A stretch of 47,008 nt of DNA from Oscillospiraceae bacterium. GTDB taxonomy: Bacteria; Bacillota; Clostridia; Oscillospirales; Ruminococcaceae. Of the stretch, positions 44,037 through 47,008 are shown one piece after another (the first letter of the stretch is position 1; each line of letters begins with the position of its first letter). The notes under the pieces are model-generated. The model saw only the letters and a list, made by a program, of their open reading frames with translations. It was not told where the DNA came from and made no database searches. The DNA lies in contig JAKSPL010000018.1 of NCBI GenBank assembly GCA_024404815.1, forward strand, positions 1 through 47,008. Reading direction: 5' to 3'. A program made the position numbers and the translations under genes.

Positions 44037-44774
44037 ATGAAAAAGGAATCTGTCTATCCGATCAGCCTGAGTATTCTCGGCGTCGGACTTGCATTCTCGT
44101 TTTTCTCTGCGCTGACGCTGCATATCCTGTTTCCCTTGTTTCTGCTTTGCGTCTTGCTGATGGTATGCGCTGTTCTTCTGAAAAAACCTCTGCCGCGCTT
44201 TTTGGCAGCCGCACTCACTGTTTGTGCCGTTGCCGCGACTTGCGTACCGGCGATCATCTATCGCAATGAAGCCGCGCAGAAACAGCCGCTGTTTTATCCG
44301 CTGAAACGCGCACTCTTTTGTTCTCTGATTGATAACAACCAGATGATGCGTAAATGTATGCCCGAAACGCTGCCGCAGAATGTCAGCGATTACGATTTCT
44401 ATACATTCGGGCAGCAGTTCTTTCCTGCACCCGACATCAGACCGTATTTCCGCCTGACACTCCACGCGGATGAAAGCTACATTGCCGCATACGAATCGTC
44501 TCAGGCGTTTCGGACGCTGGAACGCTCCGAAATCCAATTCAGTCAGGCAGAATGTGACAGCGGCAAATATGATACCAAAGGCGGCGCGTATTATTTTGAA
44601 CCTGCATACGGTCGGTATATCCCCTCTGTCAACAGCGCTCTGATCGGCGACTTGTGCAGAAAAGGCGAAAACCTTGACCACCTGATCTTCTGTCTGGACA
44701 GCAGCAAAGAGTATCGGGAAGGCTATCTCTTTAATCCCGACACAGGACTGCTGTATATCTTCTCTGCGCCGTAA
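44037..44774 (+). CDS. Predicted membrane protein, unknown function (245 aa)
   Basis: Three hydrophobic segments in the first 80 residues (ISLSILGVGLAFSFFSAL, LFPLFLLCVLLMVCAVLL, FLAAALTVCAVAATCVPAII) precede a roughly 165-residue soluble domain with many aromatic residues (YDFYTFGQQFFPAPDIRPYF, GAYYFEPAYGRYIP). No motif recognised. The ribosome site is GAAAGGAAACC. It sits between tpiA and gpmI. Confidence 0.72.
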   Translation: MKKESVYPISLSILGVGLAFSFFSALTLHILFPLFLLCVLLMVCAVLLKKPLPRFLAAALTVCAVAATCVPAIIYRNEAAQKQPLFYPLKRALFCSLIDNNQMMRKCMPETLPQNVSDYDFYTFGQQFFPAPDIRPYFRLTLHADESYIAAYESSQAFRTLERSEIQFSQAECDSGKYDTKGGAYYFEPAYGRYIPSVNSALIGDLCRKGENLDHLIFCLDSSKEYREGYLFNPDTGLLYIFSAP

Positions 44775-44857
44775 CAGATACTGAAGCTGCTATGCCCCTA
44801 TCATCGGATAATCAACAGCTGCTGTATGTTTGGGGCTGTTAAAAAGGAGTGTGACCT

Positions 44858-45370
44858 ATGGAAAGAGCAACCAAACCCATCGAAACCCTATTGAAAGTCG
44901 GCCTGATCTTAAGCGGTGTCTGGGCGTTTTTGTACTGCGTGCTGTTTTTCATGCAGGGCAGCTACCCCGAGGCATTCACCCGCTTTTTCTTCGCCAACTA
45001 CTTTGACAAGGAATGCTATGTGCATTTCTACCCTACCCTTGCGATTCCCGCACTCGGCTTCGGCATTCAGCTTTTGTTTTATTTCCTGTTCCGCAGCGAA
45101 TGCCGCAAGGAATCTGCAAATACGACTCTGATCGGCGTTCTGTACTGTATTGCGGTCTATGTGGTCTTTCCGATCATATCGACTGTCATGAACGTTGTGG
45201 AAACCCGATACATCTCTGTGGTCGGCAGCGCAGAATCCGTAGCGGCATATGCCACGAACAGCCGCCTCATCGCTTACAGCGGTATCTTCAAGACTGCCGC
45301 AGTCATTTTGTTTGTCATTGCATTTGCGCTGCTGCTCTACCGCAAGCATTTTGTCCCGAAAGAGCAGTAA
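44858..45370 (+). CDS. Predicted four-helix membrane protein, unknown function (170 aa)
   Basis: Four probable membrane helices, at about 12-31, 60-78, 90-110 and 140-162. Short loops separate them and the C terminus is basic. No family recognised. Ribosome site AAAAAGGAG. It lies 48 nt before gpmI. Confidence 0.75.
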   Translation: MERATKPIETLLKVGLILSGVWAFLYCVLFFMQGSYPEAFTRFFFANYFDKECYVHFYPTLAIPALGFGIQLLFYFLFRSECRKESANTTLIGVLYCIAVYVVFPIISTVMNVVETRYISVVGSAESVAAYATNSRLIAYSGIFKTAAVILFVIAFALLLYRKHFVPKEQ

Positions 45371-45418
45371 ACCCTTTGTTTTCATTGTAACCCCAAATCC
45401 AGAAAAGGAGTTTTTTCT

Positions 45419-46936
45419 ATGAGCAAATCACCCGTTGCACTTTTGATTATGGATGGCTTCGGCATCAATCCTGATGTCTACGGCAATGCCATCACCGCGG
45501 CAAACACCCCCAATCTCGACAAGTATTTCAAGACCTGCCCCAACACCACCATCGGTGCTTCCGGCGAAGATGTCGGTCTGCCTGACGGTCAGATGGGCAA
45601 CTCCGAGGTCGGCCACACCAACATCGGTGCAGGCAGAATCGTCTACCAGCAGCTTGTTAAGATCACCAAGTCCATCCGCGAGGGCAAATTCTTCGAGAAT
45701 CCTGCACTCGTCGCCGCTATGGAAAATGCCAAGGAAAAAGGCACCGCACTCCACCTCATGGGATTGCTTTCCCCCGGCGGCGTCCACAGCCACATGACAC
45801 ATCTCTATGGTCTGTGCGAAATGGCAAAGCGTTTTGGTCTGGAAAAGGTTTATGTCCACGCATTTCTGGACGGCCGTGACGTACCGCCCTCCTCTGCCGC
45901 AGAATACATGGCAGAAGCTGTTGCCGAGATGAACAAGATCGGTGTCGGCAAGGTCGCTACCGTCATGGGCAGATTCTATGCAATGGACAGAGATAACGCT
46001 TGGGACAGAGTCGAAAAGGCATATGCCGCAATGGTTTACGGCGAGGGCGTTGAGGGTTCTGATCCCGTACAGGCGATCAAGGATTCCTATACAAACGGTG
46101 TCACGGATGAATTCATGCTCCCGACTGTCACCGACAAAAACGGCATGATCTCCAAAGATGACAGCGTGGTATTCTTCAACTTCCGCCCCGACCGCGCAAG
46201 ACAGATCACCCGTGCTTATGTCGATGCAGACTTTACGGGCTTTGCGCGCAAACAGGGCTTCTTCCCGCTCCACTTCGTCTGCATGGCACAGTACGATGCG
46301 ACCATGCCGAACGTATCCGTTGCATTTCCTCCCGAGGCTCTGACCATGACACTCGGCGAATACCTTGCAAAATGCGGCAAAACACAGCTCCGTATCGCTG
46401 AAACCCAGAAGTATGCACACGTTACATTCTTCTTCAACGGCGGCGAGGAGAAACAGTTCGACGGTGAGGACAGAATCCTCATCAAGTCGCCCGATGTTGA
46501 AACATTCGATATGAAGCCGGACATGAGCGCATACGAAGTCACAGACGCTGTGCTGAAAGAGATCGCAGCAGACAAGTTCGATGTTATCATCCTCAACTAC
46601 GCAAACTGCGATATGGTCGGTCATACGGGCATTTTCGATGCTGCAAAGGCTGCTGTTGAAGCTGTCGATGAGTGTGTCGGAAAGGTCACAGAAGCAGTGC
46701 TTGCAAAGGGCGGTAAGGTCATCATCACCGCTGACCACGGCAATGCCGACAAGATGTACGAGCCGGACGGCGCACCGTTCACCGCACACACCACATTCCC
46801 CGTACCGTTCATCGTCTGCGGCGAGGACTGCAAACTGCGCGAAACAGGCGTCCTTGCAGACATCGCACCGACCATGCTCCAGCTTCTGGGACTCCCCCAG
46901 CCTGCTGAAATGACCGGTACATCTATGATTCTGTAA
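45419..46936 (+). CDS. gpmI: 2,3-bisphosphoglycerate-independent phosphoglycerate mutase
   Basis: A 505-aa two-metal enzyme of the alkaline phosphatase superfamily interconverting 3- and 2-phosphoglycerate. The metal site starts LLIMDGFG. The nucleophile Ser62 is in GQMGNSEVGH, FRPDRARQ contacts substrate, and TADHGNADKM supplies metal ligands near the end. Usual length. Ribosome site AAAAGGAG. Its 3' end runs into repeat element D. Confidence 0.97.
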   Translation: MSKSPVALLIMDGFGINPDVYGNAITAANTPNLDKYFKTCPNTTIGASGEDVGLPDGQMGNSEVGHTNIGAGRIVYQQLVKITKSIREGKFFENPALVAAMENAKEKGTALHLMGLLSPGGVHSHMTHLYGLCEMAKRFGLEKVYVHAFLDGRDVPPSSAAEYMAEAVAEMNKIGVGKVATVMGRFYAMDRDNAWDRVEKAYAAMVYGEGVEGSDPVQAIKDSYTNGVTDEFMLPTVTDKNGMISKDDSVVFFNFRPDRARQITRAYVDADFTGFARKQGFFPLHFVCMAQYDATMPNVSVAFPPEALTMTLGEYLAKCGKTQLRIAETQKYAHVTFFFNGGEEKQFDGEDRILIKSPDVETFDMKPDMSAYEVTDAVLKEIAADKFDVIILNYANCDMVGHTGIFDAAKAAVEAVDECVGKVTEAVLAKGGKVIITADHGNADKMYEPDGAPFTAHTTFPVPFIVCGEDCKLRETGVLADIAPTMLQLLGLPQPAEMTGTSMIL

Positions 46937-46949
46937 GTTCTTTGTGGGG

Positions 46950-47008
46950 ACGCTTTTTGGGGGACGCTGTCCCCCAAGCCCCCTGCCAAAGGGATACTAT
47001 CCCTTTGG
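46950..47008 (+). repeat. Palindromic 3'-end element, copy D (downstream of gpmI, cut by window end)
   Basis: CTTTTTGGGGGAC-GCT-GTCCCCCAA (46953-46977), then a perfect 23-bp palindrome with arms CCAAAGGGATA / TATCCCTTTGG (46986-47008) that ends exactly at the window edge. Related to copies A, B and C. Confidence 0.82.

Overview
The window reads as chromosome of a cellulosome-forming, spore-lineage Firmicute, most likely a Ruminococcus close to R. flavefaciens or R. champanellensis. The evidence is two secreted plant-cell-wall enzymes carrying type I dockerins (a GH74 xyloglucanase and a double-CE12 rhamnogalacturonan acetylesterase), Firmicute gene order (lon-engB, rplS-lepB-rbgA-rnhB-yraN, tig-clpP-clpX, greA-lysS), strong GGAGG ribosome sites, and sporulation genes (spoVM, cotJABC). 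The genus call is inference; no rRNA is present.

Layout. 1-330: a tRNA-Pro(TGG) gene preceded by a 53-bp duplicated leader that carries only the first 20 nt of a second copy. 459-3924: a short signal-peptide-like ORF, an aminotransferase, a CPBP protease and an Fe-S aldo/keto reductase. 4018-7416: lon, engB and a 30-codon spoVM. 7418-9301 (minus): an unknown gene, then tsaE and tsaB. 9318-13562 (minus): rmuC, a 1-phosphofructokinase-type kinase, a lone pilin-like gene and a degenerate histidine-kinase-like gene. 13739-15119: gap plus a broken ORF with an intact promoter. 15130-20642 (minus): lysS, greA, carB. 20783-25099 (minus): clpX, clpP, tig and a phosphoesterase, followed upstream by thrC. 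26656-31415 (minus): yraN, rnhB, rbgA, two signal peptidases and rplS. 31528-39910: GH74-dockerin, a YihY/BrkB-type membrane protein, a DUF1292 protein, cotJABC and CE12-dockerin-CBM-CE12. 40030-46936: two candidate small RNAs, then pgk, tpiA and gpmI interleaved with four membrane proteins of unknown function.

Functional themes. The glycolytic block (pgk, tpiA, gpmI, with gap elsewhere in the window) has highly biased codon use. A near-perfect Rex operator sits between two candidate pgk promoters, which points to NADH/NAD+ control. Proteostasis genes (lon, tig, clpP, clpX) and secretion genes (two lepB) are prominent.

Most interesting material. (1) Between the divergent CE12 esterase and pgk genes lie two short, similarly built promoter / hairpin / C-rich stretch / terminator units. 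They look like paralogous small RNAs, and the first is nearly perfectly complementary to the esterase mRNA leader, including its Shine-Dalgarno sequence. (2) A family of GC-rich palindromic elements lies just downstream of at least four genes, always in the same orientation relative to the gene, with compensatory base changes in one hairpin. (3) One signal peptidase I has a long N-terminal extension containing ten 15-residue repeats.
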